NCBI RefSeq assembly: GCF_019219025.1
Contig: NZ_JAHUWN010000030.1
Span: forward strand, 1-64,000
Reading direction: 5' to 3'
Source of the DNA: Bacillus sp. sid0103
Lineage (GTDB): Bacteria > Bacillota > Bacilli > Bacillales_B > DSM-18226
DNA length: 64,000 nt
Part shown: positions 24,394 to 33,588 of the stretch, in pieces
Layout: every line of letters begins with the position of its first letter
Numbering within the stretch: position 1 is the stretch's first letter
Notes under the pieces: generated by a model
The model's input: only the letters and a program-made list of their open reading frames with translations
Database searches by the model: none
Told to the model about the DNA's origin: nothing
Translations under genes and position numbers: made by a program

Positions 24394-25623
24394 TTAAATT
24401 GGGTCAATGTAGAAATGTATATTGCTGGCTGCTTGCATGGCAAATCTTTTCGCTTCTACTTTAAAATATGAGGATGCCAAAATGTATCCGCAACGATCTC
24501 CCATTGATATAGGCGGACGTACTACCTGTCCATGTCGGGGTTTTATAAACACCTCTTCTACACCGGGATATTGAGAGCTGAGTTCTTTCCCCGTTACCTT
24601 ATTTAATTTTCCTCTAGAATCAACTGTTAAATAATGTGCATAAACATACTTTCTGTGTTTTTTAGTAAGGCGAGGCTTATTTCCTAACATTAATTGAATG
24701 GTTTCCTCTACTAAATTAATTCCATATCCGACTTCAATGATTCGATTCATCGCTCCACCTGAGATTCTTGGGTTAATTTCAATTAATTTCCATACCCCAT
24801 TTATTAAACGCATTTCCAGGTGACAGGCACCATTTTTCATTTGAAAAGCCTTTAAGATGGAACTTACTGCTTCAAGGATACGATCGTACATTCTTTGATT
24901 TACATATGGTAGTAAACAATATCCGGTTACGATAAATCGTTGAAAAAGAGTAATCTGTTGTTCGATGATCGCGACAATATGAACTTTTCCATTGTGCACT
25001 AAAACTTCAATTAAATATTGGGGTCCTTCTAGATACTCCTCTAGTAAAATCTGTTCATTTTTTTTTAGTAATTCTTGTATTACCAGCTTCAACTGGTTTT
25101 CATTATTTGCCAACATAACATCTTTTGAGCCGGCAGATGTGGGAGACTTTACAATAAGAGGTAAATAGTTCTTGGCTTGATCAATAAAATTCTCCAAGGT
25201 AAAATCATCCGGATTATAAAGGGCAAAATGGGGAGAATTTGGGTGTCCTTTGAGAAGCTCACGAGTTAAAACTTTATTTTCCATTTTTAAAATTGCATCA
25301 GTAGAGACTACACTTGTACAAAATTCTTCTGATAAGACTGCTGCTAGATGAACGTAAGAATGTACAAAACTCAAAATGCCTTTTATTTGTTTCCCTTGTT
25401 TTTGCAGTTGGTTAAGGTTATTTTTTATTTCATCATAATTGGATAATTCCACTAACATCATTTGATGGACTTCGGGAAATTCTGTTCTTTGCTGAATGAA
25501 TTTTTGTCTATTGGTGAATAACACCGTAAAATAGCCGAGTCTTTCCGCAGCTTTTATTGCTTCTCTACTGGATCCGGATTTGTTCGTTTCAATAAATACA
25601 ATGGTTCGCATAAGCTTCTTCAT
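24394..25623 (-). CDS. ATP-grasp ligase of the carboxylate-amine/L-amino-acid ligase kind
   Basis: The 409-residue protein has a Rossmann-like N-terminal lobe (TIVFIETNKSGSSREAIKAAERLGY), an ATP-grasp core with lysine in PLIVKSPTSAGSKDV, the hinge ILLEEYLEGPQY and the magnesium-binding WKLIEINPRISGG. The last box, with the following MNRIIEVGYGINLVEETI, is characteristic of BacD/RizA-like amino-acid ligases, which join an amino acid amine to an acyl phosphate. Natural substrates cannot be read from sequence. It precedes the YheC/YheD-like gene by 86 bp on the same strand and carries the shared upstream element also found at two YjcZ genes, which suggests late-sporulation expression. Confidence 0.85.
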   Translation of the reverse strand: MKKLMRTIVFIETNKSGSSREAIKAAERLGYFTVLFTNRQKFIQQRTEFPEVHQMMLVELSNYDEIKNNLNQLQKQGKQIKGILSFVHSYVHLAAVLSEEFCTSVVSTDAILKMENKVLTRELLKGHPNSPHFALYNPDDFTLENFIDQAKNYLPLIVKSPTSAGSKDVMLANNENQLKLVIQELLKKNEQILLEEYLEGPQYLIEVLVHNGKVHIVAIIEQQITLFQRFIVTGYCLLPYVNQRMYDRILEAVSSILKAFQMKNGACHLEMRLINGVWKLIEINPRISGGAMNRIIEVGYGINLVEETIQLMLGNKPRLTKKHRKYVYAHYLTVDSRGKLNKVTGKELSSQYPGVEEVFIKPRHGQVVRPPISMGDRCGYILASSYFKVEAKRFAMQAASNIHFYIDPI

Positions 25624-25726
25624 CCTATCTTTGAAGGTTTTTTAATGAAGGATGTAGCTTTACCAGTTTTATTTTGAATGAACTGATAAGTACATTTTAT
25701 TATATTGTCATAGGACAAGAGTGGTA

Positions 25727-25743
25727 TGGACAATCGTCATCAT
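25727..25743 (-). promoter_or_regulatory. Shared upstream element (GATTGTCC), copy C
   Basis: On the minus strand ATGATGACGATTGTCCA, about 105 bp before the ATP-grasp start, with CATTTTT upstream as in copies A and B. The remaining part of the 401-bp region 25624-26024 shows no gene. Confidence 0.45.
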
Positions 25744-26024
25744 TCTTAAGACAATTACATTATAGAATTTGTAAAAATGAAAAGAGTGACTTTTTCTTAT
25801 TAAACCTGCTTATTTAATTAGATATTGGGTGCATAAAATTCAAGCAGATAGGTGGAAAAAATCATTTGATTTCTCCAAAATAGAATTGCTTTAGTTTGAA
25901 AGAAGGAATAAAATTTATGCTTGTTATGGGGAATCATACAAATAAAAACTGCAATTTGAATGGAAAAATTACGCCCAGGATGCCTTTGAATTTGAGGTAT
26001 TAGAAATATAGAAGGGAACTTTAG

Positions 26025-27686
26025 ATGAATACAACATTAGAAATGCTGATCCATTTATTTGAACGGGCTGCCTTGCTTTTGATTTGCCTGTTCTTTATGA
26101 TTCGGATCCCAAGATTTAAGGAGTCACTTCAAAAAGACCAGCATTCTCCTACAGAGCGTGTGGTCATTACACTTGTGTTTTGCTTATTTGCCATATTTGG
26201 TACGTATTCGGGAATAAATGTGGAAGGGTCACTTGTCAATGTCAGGATTATCGCTGTCGTTTCGGGTGGAATCTTATTTGGACCCTGGGTAGGCATCATT
26301 ACTGGGATTGTTTCTGGAGTCCATCGATATGTAATTGATATTGGTGGACCCACTTCGATCCCATGTCTCATTACGAGCATTTTAGCAGGGATTGTTTCAG
26401 GGTATATTAACCGAAGAGTAAAGAGGTCCATGCGTTGGATTTATGGGATCGCAGCTGGAATGTTGACTGAAATGTTGACTATGGTGCTAATTCTTCTGAT
26501 GGCCAATCCATTTGAACTAGGTTTGGACATTGTCTCTAAAATTGCCTTTCCTATGATTGCAGGAGAGGTGAACATTGGCTTAATTGTTTTGCTTGTGATG
26601 AGTGTTGAAGGTGAAAAAGAATTGATTGCAGCGAGACAGGCAAAGTTAGCATTGGATATCGCCAATAAGACACTGCCATACTTTCGGTCTGTTAACTCGG
26701 ATTCCCTGAGGAAGATTTGCGGTATTATCAAAAATGATATAAAGGCCGACGCAGTTGCCATTACAGATACCCATAATGTCCTCGCTTATGTAGGATTTGG
26801 AGAAGAACGATATGTCATCAGGCATGAAATCATTAGTGATTTGACAAAAGAAGCGATTCATAGTGGGAAATTCGTTATTCGGAATCAAGTGGCGGATCAC
26901 CATACACCGCAAATTCACTCTCTTCTGATTGTTCCCTTTGAGGAGCATGGAGAGGTGACAGGAACTCTTAAAATCTACTACCGCAAAGCCTATAAAATGA
27001 CCTATTCACTGCAGACTATGGCGATCGGACTATCGCAAATTATCTCCACACTTATGGAGGTTTCCCGTATTGAACAGATTAGGGAAGCGGCAAACAAGGC
27101 GGAGTTGAAGGCACTTCAAACTAAGATTAATCCGCACTTTTTATTTAATGCACTAAATGCAATTGCCTCCACTACACGCAGAAATCCGGACAAGGCACGG
27201 GAGTTGATCATCAATCTTTCTGGCTATATGCGTTACAATTTAGAAATAAGTGATGAATTGATTGATATTCATAAAGAATTAGAACAAGTCCGTGATTATG
27301 TGGAGATCGAGAAGGCGCGTTTCGGCAGCCGATTAACGGTGGAATACGATATTGACGATATAAATGTCAACATACCGAGCCTGCTCATCCAGCCTTTAGT
27401 CGAAAATGCCATTATCCATGGGATCTTAACGATAAAAGGCCCAGGAGTGGTGACCATTTCGGTTAAGGATTTGGGGAAAAAAATAAGAATTAGTGTCAAG
27501 GATACAGGGGCAGGAATTAGTGAGGATGTCATTCATCGGTTGCTCCAAGATGATGTACCCGCCAACAAAATCGGCTTGTATAATGTTCACCAGCGAGTGA
27601 AACTCATCTTTGGACATGGACTGGTCATTCACCGGCTATCACCTGGAACAGAAGTTTTTTTTGATATGGTAAAGGAGAACCCATGA
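26025..27686 (+). CDS. LytS-type sensor histidine kinase
   Basis: The 553-residue protein starts with the 5TMR-LYT membrane domain (about residues 10-200; helices with [22 protein letters not shown]), followed by a GAF-like region (about 215-350) and a His_kinase domain with the phosphorylation box [19 protein letters not shown] (histidine near residue 371). The HATPase part has N-box [13 protein letters not shown] and G-box DTGAGI. LytS-like kinases in Firmicutes control murein hydrolase and metabolite transporters; the B. subtilis relative governs pyruvate uptake. The stop overlaps the start of the regulator gene by 4 bp. Confidence 0.93.
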   Translation: MNTTLEMLIHLFERAALLLICLFFMIRIPRFKESLQKDQHSPTERVVITLVFCLFAIFGTYSGINVEGSLVNVRIIAVVSGGILFGPWVGIITGIVSGVHRYVIDIGGPTSIPCLITSILAGIVSGYINRRVKRSMRWIYGIAAGMLTEMLTMVLILLMANPFELGLDIVSKIAFPMIAGEVNIGLIVLLVMSVEGEKELIAARQAKLALDIANKTLPYFRSVNSDSLRKICGIIKNDIKADAVAITDTHNVLAYVGFGEERYVIRHEIISDLTKEAIHSGKFVIRNQVADHHTPQIHSLLIVPFEEHGEVTGTLKIYYRKAYKMTYSLQTMAIGLSQIISTLMEVSRIEQIREAANKAELKALQTKINPHFLFNALNAIASTTRRNPDKARELIINLSGYMRYNLEISDELIDIHKELEQVRDYVEIEKARFGSRLTVEYDIDDINVNIPSLLIQPLVENAIIHGILTIKGPGVVTISVKDLGKKIRISVKDTGAGISEDVIHRLLQDDVPANKIGLYNVHQRVKLIFGHGLVIHRLSPGTEVFFDMVKENP

Positions 27687-28462
27687 GAGCGATTATTGTA
27701 GAAGATGAAATACCAGCTCGAGAAGAACTGGAGTATTTAGTGGAAGCCTATAGTGAAATTGAAGTAACTCATTTCTTTGATGATGGATTAGATGTTCTAA
27801 AATTTTTGCAGGAGAAGGATACAGATGTGATCTTTTTGGATATAAATATTCCTTCCCTTGATGGGATGCTGTTGGCGAGCACCATTAGTAAATTTACAAA
27901 AAGGCCTTATATTGTTTTTACCACAGCCTACAAAGAGCATGCAGCACAAGCCTTTGAGCTTGAAGCCTTTGATTATATCTTAAAGCCTTATGACGAGAAG
28001 CGGATTGCCGCGATGTTAAGCAGGCTGGAATCTGCCTTTAAACGAGATTACGCTGAAACAACGCTCCCAGATAGAAAACTCGAATCTCATCTGAATGCTC
28101 AAGAACAGCTAAGTGAAATCCCTTCGAAGGCTGCTGGTCGGATCAATTTGAAAAAGAATGATAAAATAATCGTCACAGATGTGAATGATATCTATTTCGC
28201 GATGGCAAGTGAAAAAGTTACATTGGTGTATACCCAGAAGGAGGAGTATACCATGCCGATGAGCATAACGGAGTTTGATTCCCTGCTGCCAGAAAACCAT
28301 TTCTTTCGCTGTCACCGGTCTTATACGGTTAACGTGACCAAAATCCGTGAAATTGTTCCATGGTTTAATCAAACCTTTATGCTCCGTCTGAAAGATCTCA
28401 CAGAGGAAATTCCAGTCAGCAGAAGCAGAGTGAAAGCGTTTCGACAAATTATGCACCTATAA
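27683..28462 (+). CDS. LytR/LytT-type response regulator (LytTR DNA-binding)
   Basis: The 259-residue protein has a CheY receiver domain with phosphoacceptor in [13 protein letters not shown] (aspartate near 54) and lysine in [11 protein letters not shown], a linker, and a C-terminal LytTR domain (about 155-258) including [18 protein letters not shown] and the last [11 protein letters not shown]. LytTR regulators bind paired 9-bp direct repeats about 21 bp apart; exactly such a pair stands 9-38 bp after this gene, before the transporter gene. Translational coupling with the kinase by ATGA. Confidence 0.93.
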   Translation: MRAIIVEDEIPAREELEYLVEAYSEIEVTHFFDDGLDVLKFLQEKDTDVIFLDINIPSLDGMLLASTISKFTKRPYIVFTTAYKEHAAQAFELEAFDYILKPYDEKRIAAMLSRLESAFKRDYAETTLPDRKLESHLNAQEQLSEIPSKAAGRINLKKNDKIIVTDVNDIYFAMASEKVTLVYTQKEEYTMPMSITEFDSLLPENHFFRCHRSYTVNVTKIREIVPWFNQTFMLRLKDLTEEIPVSRSRVKAFRQIMHL

Positions 28463-28470
28463 CCTCCGTT

Positions 28471-28500
28471 CATTCCGAATAATAGGCATCTCATTCCGAA
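28471..28500 (+). promoter_or_regulatory. Candidate LytTR operator: two direct repeats 21 bp apart
   Basis: CATTCCGAA occurs at 28471-28479 and 28492-28500, same strand, 21 bp between starts, about two helical turns. It lies 108 bp before the transporter start. Confidence 0.65.
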
Positions 28501-28607
28501 AACGGTTTCTTTCTTTTTTTCGATGCTATGATGATGTAAACAAGATCAAATATTGATTCTTATGTTAAACATTATCATTTTTATAGGGAAGAAAAGAGGA
28601 GATCGCA

Positions 28608-29899
28608 ATGAAATCAAATACAGATCGTCGATGGCTGATTGTGTTAGGAACGATTATTGTACAGATGGGATTAGGTACCATCTATACGTGGAGTCTTTTT
28701 AACCAGCCGTTAGTAGAACTCTTTCATTGGAAGTTAAATTCAGTTGCTATTACGTTTTCTATTACAAGCTTCGCCTTGGCATTCTCTACGTTGTTTGCCG
28801 GGAAGCTGCAGGATAAATGGGGCCTTCGTCGTTTAATTGGTTGTGCAGGTCTTGTGCTCGGGGCAGGATTAATTCTTAGTTCCCAGGTATCGTCATTGTG
28901 GATGCTTTATATTTTAGTAGGGGTTGTAGTTGGGGCAGCAGACGGCACGGCGTACATCACCTCCTTATCTAATCTAATTAAGTGGTTTCCGGAGAGAAAA
29001 GGACTTATTTCTGGAATTTCAGTAGGGGCGTACGGTACGGGAAGTTTGTTATTCAAGTTTATTAACGGTTCACTCATCCAATCAGTTGGAGTGTCCCAAG
29101 CCTTCTTTTACTGGGGATTAATCGTCCTGATTTTGGTTGTGGGTGGTTCATTCCTTATACGGGAAGCAAAAATGAGTCAGGAGCCGCAAACCCATGGTGG
29201 CAGCATCCAAACAGATTTCACTGTTAAAGAAATGCTTAAAACAAAGCAGGCTTATCTATTATTTTTCATTTTCTTCACAGCGTGCATGAGTGGCTTATTC
29301 CTGATTGGGATTGTTAAGGATATTGGTGTTAGATTAGTAGGACTTGATCTTGAAGCTGCAAGTAATGCTGTAGCATTAGTTGCCATCTTTAATACAAGCG
29401 GACGCATCATTCTCGGGGCATTATCAGATAAAGTGGGCCGGTTAAGAGTGGTATCAGGTGCACTTCTTGTCACAGCAGCATCGGTGACAGTATTAAGCTT
29501 TATCCACTTCTTGTCACAGCAGCATCGGTGACAGTATTAAGCTTTATCCAACTTAATTATGTCTTGTTCTTTGCCTGTGTAGCCGGGATTGCCTTCTGTT
29601 TTGGCGGTAACATTACGATATTCCCAGCGATTGTAGCTGATTTCTTTGGCTTGAAAAATCAGAGCAAAAACTACGGAATCATTTATCAGGGCTTCGGAAT
29701 TGGCGCCATTTCTGGATCATTTATTGCTTCTGCCTTAGGTGGTTTCCTACCTACCTTTAAGCTTATTGCAGTATTGAGCATTGTCTCATTACTCATCGCC
29801 ATGACGATTAAGGCACCAGGCATTGAAAAACCGAAAACGAAGAAAAAAAGGAATCATGGCGAGATTCACAACCTTTCACCAGAGACACGAGCAAGTTAA
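28608..29899 (+). pseudogene. OFA-family MFS transporter split by a 44-bp tandem duplication
   Basis: The first frame (28608-29531) has about eight helices and the OFA start IVQMGLGTIYTWSLFNQPL, with KWFPERKGLISGISVGAYG in the central loop. It ends at a TGA inside a duplication. A second frame (GTG 29528 to 29899) carries the last helices (ITIFPAIVADFFGLKNQSKN, then IIYQGFGIGAISGS). The units 29461-29504 and 29505-29548 are identical; removing one gives exactly 416 codons, the normal length of oxalate/formate antiporter-type proteins. The gene follows LytS/LytR and a LytTR-like operator, so a monocarboxylate such as pyruvate is a plausible substrate. It may be a recent lesion, a reversible switch or an assembly error. 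Confidence 0.9.
29461..29548 (+). repeat. Exact 2 x 44-bp tandem duplication
   Basis: The 44-bp unit beginning CACTTCTTGTCACAGCAGCA and ending AAGCTTTATC occurs twice with no difference. Its length is not a multiple of three, so it shifts the frame. Confidence 0.97.
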
Positions 29900-29916
29900 T
29901 AGACCACTAAAAAAAG

Positions 29917-29946
29917 AGGCAGCGAACCAAATTGGTTCGTTGCCTT
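29917..29946 (+). terminator. Rho-independent terminator
   Basis: AGGCAGCGAACCAA / TTGGTTCGTTGCCTT, followed by TTTG; ends the LytSR-transporter unit. Confidence 0.8.
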
Positions 29947-30135
29947 TTGTCTTAACTGGGATAAAAAAGGTGAAAACTTTCGGACGAGTATCTGTCACAT
30001 TTATAAACAAGTAGGTTTAATATTATGAGATTCATTGACAATAATTAAACTTTATTTTAATATGTTTGTAAATAAACAAACGAATTTAATTAATGTTTAT
30101 AAAATATGTATAAGTTAAAAGGAGGTGCCTAATCT

Positions 30136-30891
30136 ATGGAGCTTTCTGAAATATTTTGGAATGCCTCGATTGAAGAACTGAAGAGGGGATATACGGAGGA
30201 TGCAGATTCCTTTATATGCCTCTTATGTGGTAAGAAATTAGAGAAGGGGATTATTTATCCTCTTGAGGATATTCTTTATGAAGCAGAAAGGTTTATACGT
30301 GTTCATATTGAAGTTACCCACCATTCCGTTTTTGAATCTCTAATGGAATTAGATAAAAAATTTACCGGTCTCACTGAACATCAGAATCAGCTTCTTCATT
30401 TATTTTTTCAAGGGAAAAACGATACTGAAGTGCAAAAGGAAATGGGCATTGGAAGTACCTCTACCATAAGGCATCATCGGTTTGCTTTAAAAGAGAAAGA
30501 GCGCCAAGCTAAGATATTCTTGACGATGATGGAATTATTAAAAGAAAAAGATAAACATGCGCCAGCTTTTGTACCAGTACATAAAACGGCGAAGATGCTT
30601 GATGAACGTTACAATATTACCGAAGATGAGCAAACGGAAATTGTGAAGAAGTATTTTCCTGGTGAGTTGGAAGGTCGATTGAAAAAATTTCCACTTAGAG
30701 AAAAGGAAAAACTAGTGATCTTACGCAAGATTGTCGAACATGTAAAATGCGAAAGAACGTATGATGAAAAGGAATTAAACCAATTGTTGCTGACCTTCTA
30801 TGATGATTATGCACTCCTCAGAAGGTATTTAATCGAATATGGATTTTTAGATCGTAAAGCAGACGGCAGTCAATATTGGTTGAAAAAGTAA
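30136..30891 (+). CDS. DUF2087-domain transcriptional regulator
   Basis: The 251-residue protein has a middle LuxR-like helix-turn-helix (LTEHQNQLLHLFFQGKNDTEVQKEMGIGS, about residues 78-107) and a C-terminal DUF2087 domain (about 180-250) with the markers LKKFPLREKEKLVILRKI, YDEKELNQLL and DYALLRRYLIEYGFLDRKADGSQYW. Two cysteines in ICLLCGKKLEKG near the N-terminus with H112/H116-like histidines may form a metal site. Bacillus members are regulators of unknown inducer and are often followed by a GIY-YIG protein, as here 21 bp downstream. TTGACA at 30036 with TATATG at 30059 is a plausible promoter; AAAAGGAGG precedes the ATG. Confidence 0.85.
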   Translation: MELSEIFWNASIEELKRGYTEDADSFICLLCGKKLEKGIIYPLEDILYEAERFIRVHIEVTHHSVFESLMELDKKFTGLTEHQNQLLHLFFQGKNDTEVQKEMGIGSTSTIRHHRFALKEKERQAKIFLTMMELLKEKDKHAPAFVPVHKTAKMLDERYNITEDEQTEIVKKYFPGELEGRLKKFPLREKEKLVILRKIVEHVKCERTYDEKELNQLLLTFYDDYALLRRYLIEYGFLDRKADGSQYWLKK

Positions 30892-30912
30892 TATAGAAAG
30901 TGGGTAAATCAA

Positions 30913-31263
30913 ATGGATCGTAAAAAAGAATTGAAGCAATTATATAAAGAAACACCTGTAGAAGCGGGAATCTATCAGATTAAAAACACCAAAAATCAGA
31001 AGAGCTTTATTGCAAGCACGAAGAATTTAAAAACGTTAAACGGAGTTAAATTCATGCTTGATATGAATGGTCATAAAAATAAAGAATTACAAAAAGAGTG
31101 GTTAGAATATGGCAAAGATGCTTTTAAAATCGAAGTATTGGAAGTCCTCAAAAAGAAGGAAGTAGAATACTTTAACGAAAAAGAAGAGCTGCGAAAACTT
31201 GAAGAGAAGTGGTTTGACGAGATCCAACCATATGGAGAGAATGGATATCATACAAAAAAATAA
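30913..31263 (+). CDS. GIY-YIG nuclease-like small protein
   Basis: The 116-residue protein shows the GIY motif in EAGIYQIKNTKNQKSFIAST (residues about 17-36), where FIAST takes the place of the YIG element, and helix LQKEWLEYGKDAFKIEVLEVL with the conserved pattern of the family. The glutamate of the C-terminal part can be in EEKWFDEIQPYGENGYH. It likely acts on nucleic acid, but the changed YIG element leaves catalysis uncertain. It is cotranscribed with the DUF2087 regulator. Confidence 0.78.
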   Translation: MDRKKELKQLYKETPVEAGIYQIKNTKNQKSFIASTKNLKTLNGVKFMLDMNGHKNKELQKEWLEYGKDAFKIEVLEVLKKKEVEYFNEKEELRKLEEKWFDEIQPYGENGYHTKK

Positions 31264-31334
31264 GTTGGTACACCAGTTTCTCAATGCTTCCCCAGGTACG
31301 GCATATATTAATTAATTTATCATGTAAGTACCAT

Positions 31335-32033
31335 TTAGTTACTTGGAATAAATGCCTGAATTTCATTGGATAAAATGGCCATGTCTGATGGATACCAGAA
31401 ATAGCTGTGTCCATCGAACTGAAAGGAAAACTTATAGGCCACGGGGTCACCTGTGTACAATACCATTTCAAACATATCAGGATCAACTTTTTCCGTATTC
31501 GGATGAAAGTTAGGAGATTCTTTACTATTTTTTAATATCTGAAGAAATTTGCTAACTTGATCCGGATTTTTTAATTCTGTCATTCGTTTGGTACCATCTT
31601 CAGGATTATGTTGATAAATTTCGATTCGATTGACTTTTTCTAAGGGCATATCTTGAAATTGCCAGTGAAACTTTTCCTCATCTCTTGCGTAGTAAAGGTT
31701 ATAGCCATTTATGGCCCCAGCGGTTTTAATGGCAAGGAGATTGGGCTCTCCCTTAATCGTATAAATGTTTGTTCCTTTTTCGTGGAAGGCAGCATCGCCA
31801 TTTTTAATTTTATACTCAAGATCGGAAACATTATCAGCTACCTTAAATTTCACCTCTCCGAGTTTTTTTTCGATGAACTTTTGATCAGCAATAATACCTG
31901 TATAAATTCCTTCATACATTTTATCGTCCCACTTAATAAAATCGACCCAATCAATGACAGAACGTTGACCTATTGTTTGGCAGCCTGACAGGATGGTCAA
32001 AATTACAATAAACAGAGTGATTGATTTCCTCAT
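31335..32033 (-). CDS. Lipoprotein of unknown function (232 residues)
   Basis: A lipoprotein signal peptide MRKSITLFIVILTILSGCQT carries the lipobox L-S-G-C (cysteine 18), so the protein is anchored on the outer face of the membrane. The mature part is hydrophilic, with conserved-looking VDFIKWDDKMYEGIYTGI and a C-terminal segment GHSYFWYPSDMAILSNEIQ. No named domain is recognised. A decayed paralogue lies upstream at 32640-32860 and both have the same leader AAAATATAGACGAATTC-like sequence. Confidence 0.8.
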   Translation of the reverse strand: MRKSITLFIVILTILSGCQTIGQRSVIDWVDFIKWDDKMYEGIYTGIIADQKFIEKKLGEVKFKVADNVSDLEYKIKNGDAAFHEKGTNIYTIKGEPNLLAIKTAGAINGYNLYYARDEEKFHWQFQDMPLEKVNRIEIYQHNPEDGTKRMTELKNPDQVSKFLQILKNSKESPNFHPNTEKVDPDMFEMVLYTGDPVAYKFSFQFDGHSYFWYPSDMAILSNEIQAFIPSN

Positions 32034-32299
32034 ATTACCACCTCAAAAATATAGACGAATCCTTTTTCTTTTGGTTTCAATCTACTCTGCATTCATTTTT
32101 TTGAGAAGAAAATATGTTTCAAATCGTTGGCAAAATGATTCCTCATACTTTGATAAGATTATGACGTTTTTTGGTAACTAGTTCTTCAAACCCTTATCAT
32201 ATTATTTCCAGAACCCAAATAAGTAATGATCCAGTGAATGAAAAAATTGTTTTTACAAAAAATAATAAAGCAACAGGTCATTAACTAGGAGGTATGGCA

Positions 32300-32506
32300 A
32301 TGCCTAAAGTTGAAGTATCTTGTTCGATCGCCAATTGTACGTTTTATGGAGAAGGAAATGTTTGTACTGCGGAAAAAATTATGGTTGAAATAGATAACCA
32401 TGCACGCTATGATACTGAATTTTCTTCCGAATTGGGTGAAAAGAATCATGTCGATACGGCTGGTACCTCAGCCGAAACCTGTTGTAAAACCTTCAAACCT
32501 AAATGA
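32300..32506 (+). CDS. DUF1540 domain protein
   Basis: The 68-residue protein shows the DUF1540 cysteine pattern: C in EVSCSIANCTFYGEGNVCTAEKI and the late ETCCKTF, giving five or six cysteines suited to binding zinc. Such proteins are common in spore-formers and Clostridia and have no settled function. AGGAGG at 32287-32292 favours ATG 32300 over ATG 32294. It is monocistronic with a 16-bp terminator stem downstream. Confidence 0.85.
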   Translation: MPKVEVSCSIANCTFYGEGNVCTAEKIMVEIDNHARYDTEFSSELGEKNHVDTAGTSAETCCKTFKPK

Positions 32507-32552
32507 AGTAGAACTTAGTTAATCTGATTTCTCGGTAAAATAGAGTCCGAAC

Positions 32553-32588
32553 AAAAAGCATTCATGGAGCCATCCATGAATGCTTTTT
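32553..32588 (+). terminator. Rho-independent terminator
   Basis: A perfect 16-bp stem AAAAAGCATTCATGGA / TCCATGAATGCTTTTT with loop GCCA. Confidence 0.92.
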
Positions 32589-32639
32589 CAAGCGAGATAA
32601 GCTGTAAAGTAGCGTCTTTTACAAAAGAATCATCTTAGA

Positions 32640-32860
32640 AAGATGGTACAATAAAAATTGATGCTATTTTTGATTTGCTGATAAAGCTCGTGACGATATT
32701 CTTCACCGCTATAACACCTGTATTACCTTCCATCATAGACATTATCATCCACCTAATTAAATCCACACCAGCCATTACCACTTGCTCACCACATGCACTT
32801 CACTCGGCAGCCTGATACGACAGTCATAATTAAAAAAACCAGACTTATTACTTTTCTCAT
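32640..32860 (-). pseudogene. Decayed paralogue of the 31335 lipoprotein
   Basis: From ATG 32860 the minus strand reads MRKVISLVFLIMTVVSGC, a lipoprotein signal like that of the 31335 gene (MRKSITLFIVILTILSGC). The frame then breaks; another frame reads GVDLIRWMIMSMMEGNTGVIA, aligning with WVDFIKWDDKMYEGIYTGIIA. The remaining two thirds are missing. Confidence 0.75.
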
Positions 32861-32977
32861 AATTAACTCAAAAATATAGACGAATTCAAATTTTTTTGGA
32901 TTTGCTTTTTCAAAACACGGATTTTAGAGAAACAAATAAAATATAATAAATGAAAAGAAAATAGGCGGGATAAAATA

Positions 32978-33469
32978 ATGAAAAAACTTTTTATTTTGGT
33001 CGTTATCGTCATTGCTGCAATGGGTTTTGCCTGGTATAACCAACATCAAGAAGTGGTCAAAGAAAAACCACCTGTCACAGAACCCAACGGAGAAAATCCA
33101 TCGGAGCCCAATAAACCAGAGGAGCCCGTTACCCATGAACCAGAAGATCCTGTTACCCATGAACCAGAAAAAAACGTATATCAAAATGAAGTATTTAAGG
33201 ATGTCGTCGTCAAGGAAACCACTGATACCATCATTATAACCGGGAAAGCCCAAGTCTTTGAAGGGGTGTTTCAATATGCTCTTTATGATGGAGACAAAGT
33301 GGTGAAAGAAAGTAATTACCAAACAGCAGGTGCACCTGCTTGGGGAGATTTTGAAATTACGTTTGATAAAGCGTTAGTTTCAAGCAATCCTCTTACATTG
33401 CAATTATTTGTTTACTCAGCAAAGGATGGTTCAAAAATAAATACATTAGAAATCCCAATACCAAAGTAA
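32978..33469 (+). CDS. Gmad2 immunoglobulin-like domain protein
   Basis: The 163-residue protein has an N-terminal membrane anchor (LFILVVIVIAAMGFAW), a Pro/Glu-rich stalk with the repeated unit (E/K)PVTHEPE(D/K), and a C-terminal beta-domain (about 78-163) that fits Gmad2, the immunoglobulin-like module found in spore germination and other surface proteins: VVKETTDTIIITGKAQVFEG, WGDFEITF and LFVYSAKDGSKINTLEIPI. It is probably displayed outside the membrane. The stalk repeats come from an 18-bp duplication. It is monocistronic. Confidence 0.82.
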   Translation: MKKLFILVVIVIAAMGFAWYNQHQEVVKEKPPVTEPNGENPSEPNKPEEPVTHEPEDPVTHEPEKNVYQNEVFKDVVVKETTDTIIITGKAQVFEGVFQYALYDGDKVVKESNYQTAGAPAWGDFEITFDKALVSSNPLTLQLFVYSAKDGSKINTLEIPIPK

Positions 33470-33476
33470 ACATATA

Positions 33477-33502
33477 AGCTGCCATCATGGTGGCTTTTTT
33501 TA
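33477..33502 (+). terminator. Rho-independent terminator
   Basis: AAGCTGCCA-TCA-TGGTGGCTT with G-T wobbles, then TTTTTTAT. Confidence 0.7.
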
Positions 33503-33588
33503 TTTGCAAAAATTTGTTTTTGGAAAAGAAGGAATGACAACCCACTGTCAAGAATAGGAATAGGTGACGATGAATAGAGGTGAACTGG

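Noticed and set aside
21650..25623. Cyanophycin synthetase
   Set aside because: The domains are on separate proteins and their types differ from CphA; only the general pairing is noted as a finding.
32160..32290. Regulatory RNA before the DUF1540 gene
   Set aside because: No stable structure or known motif was seen.
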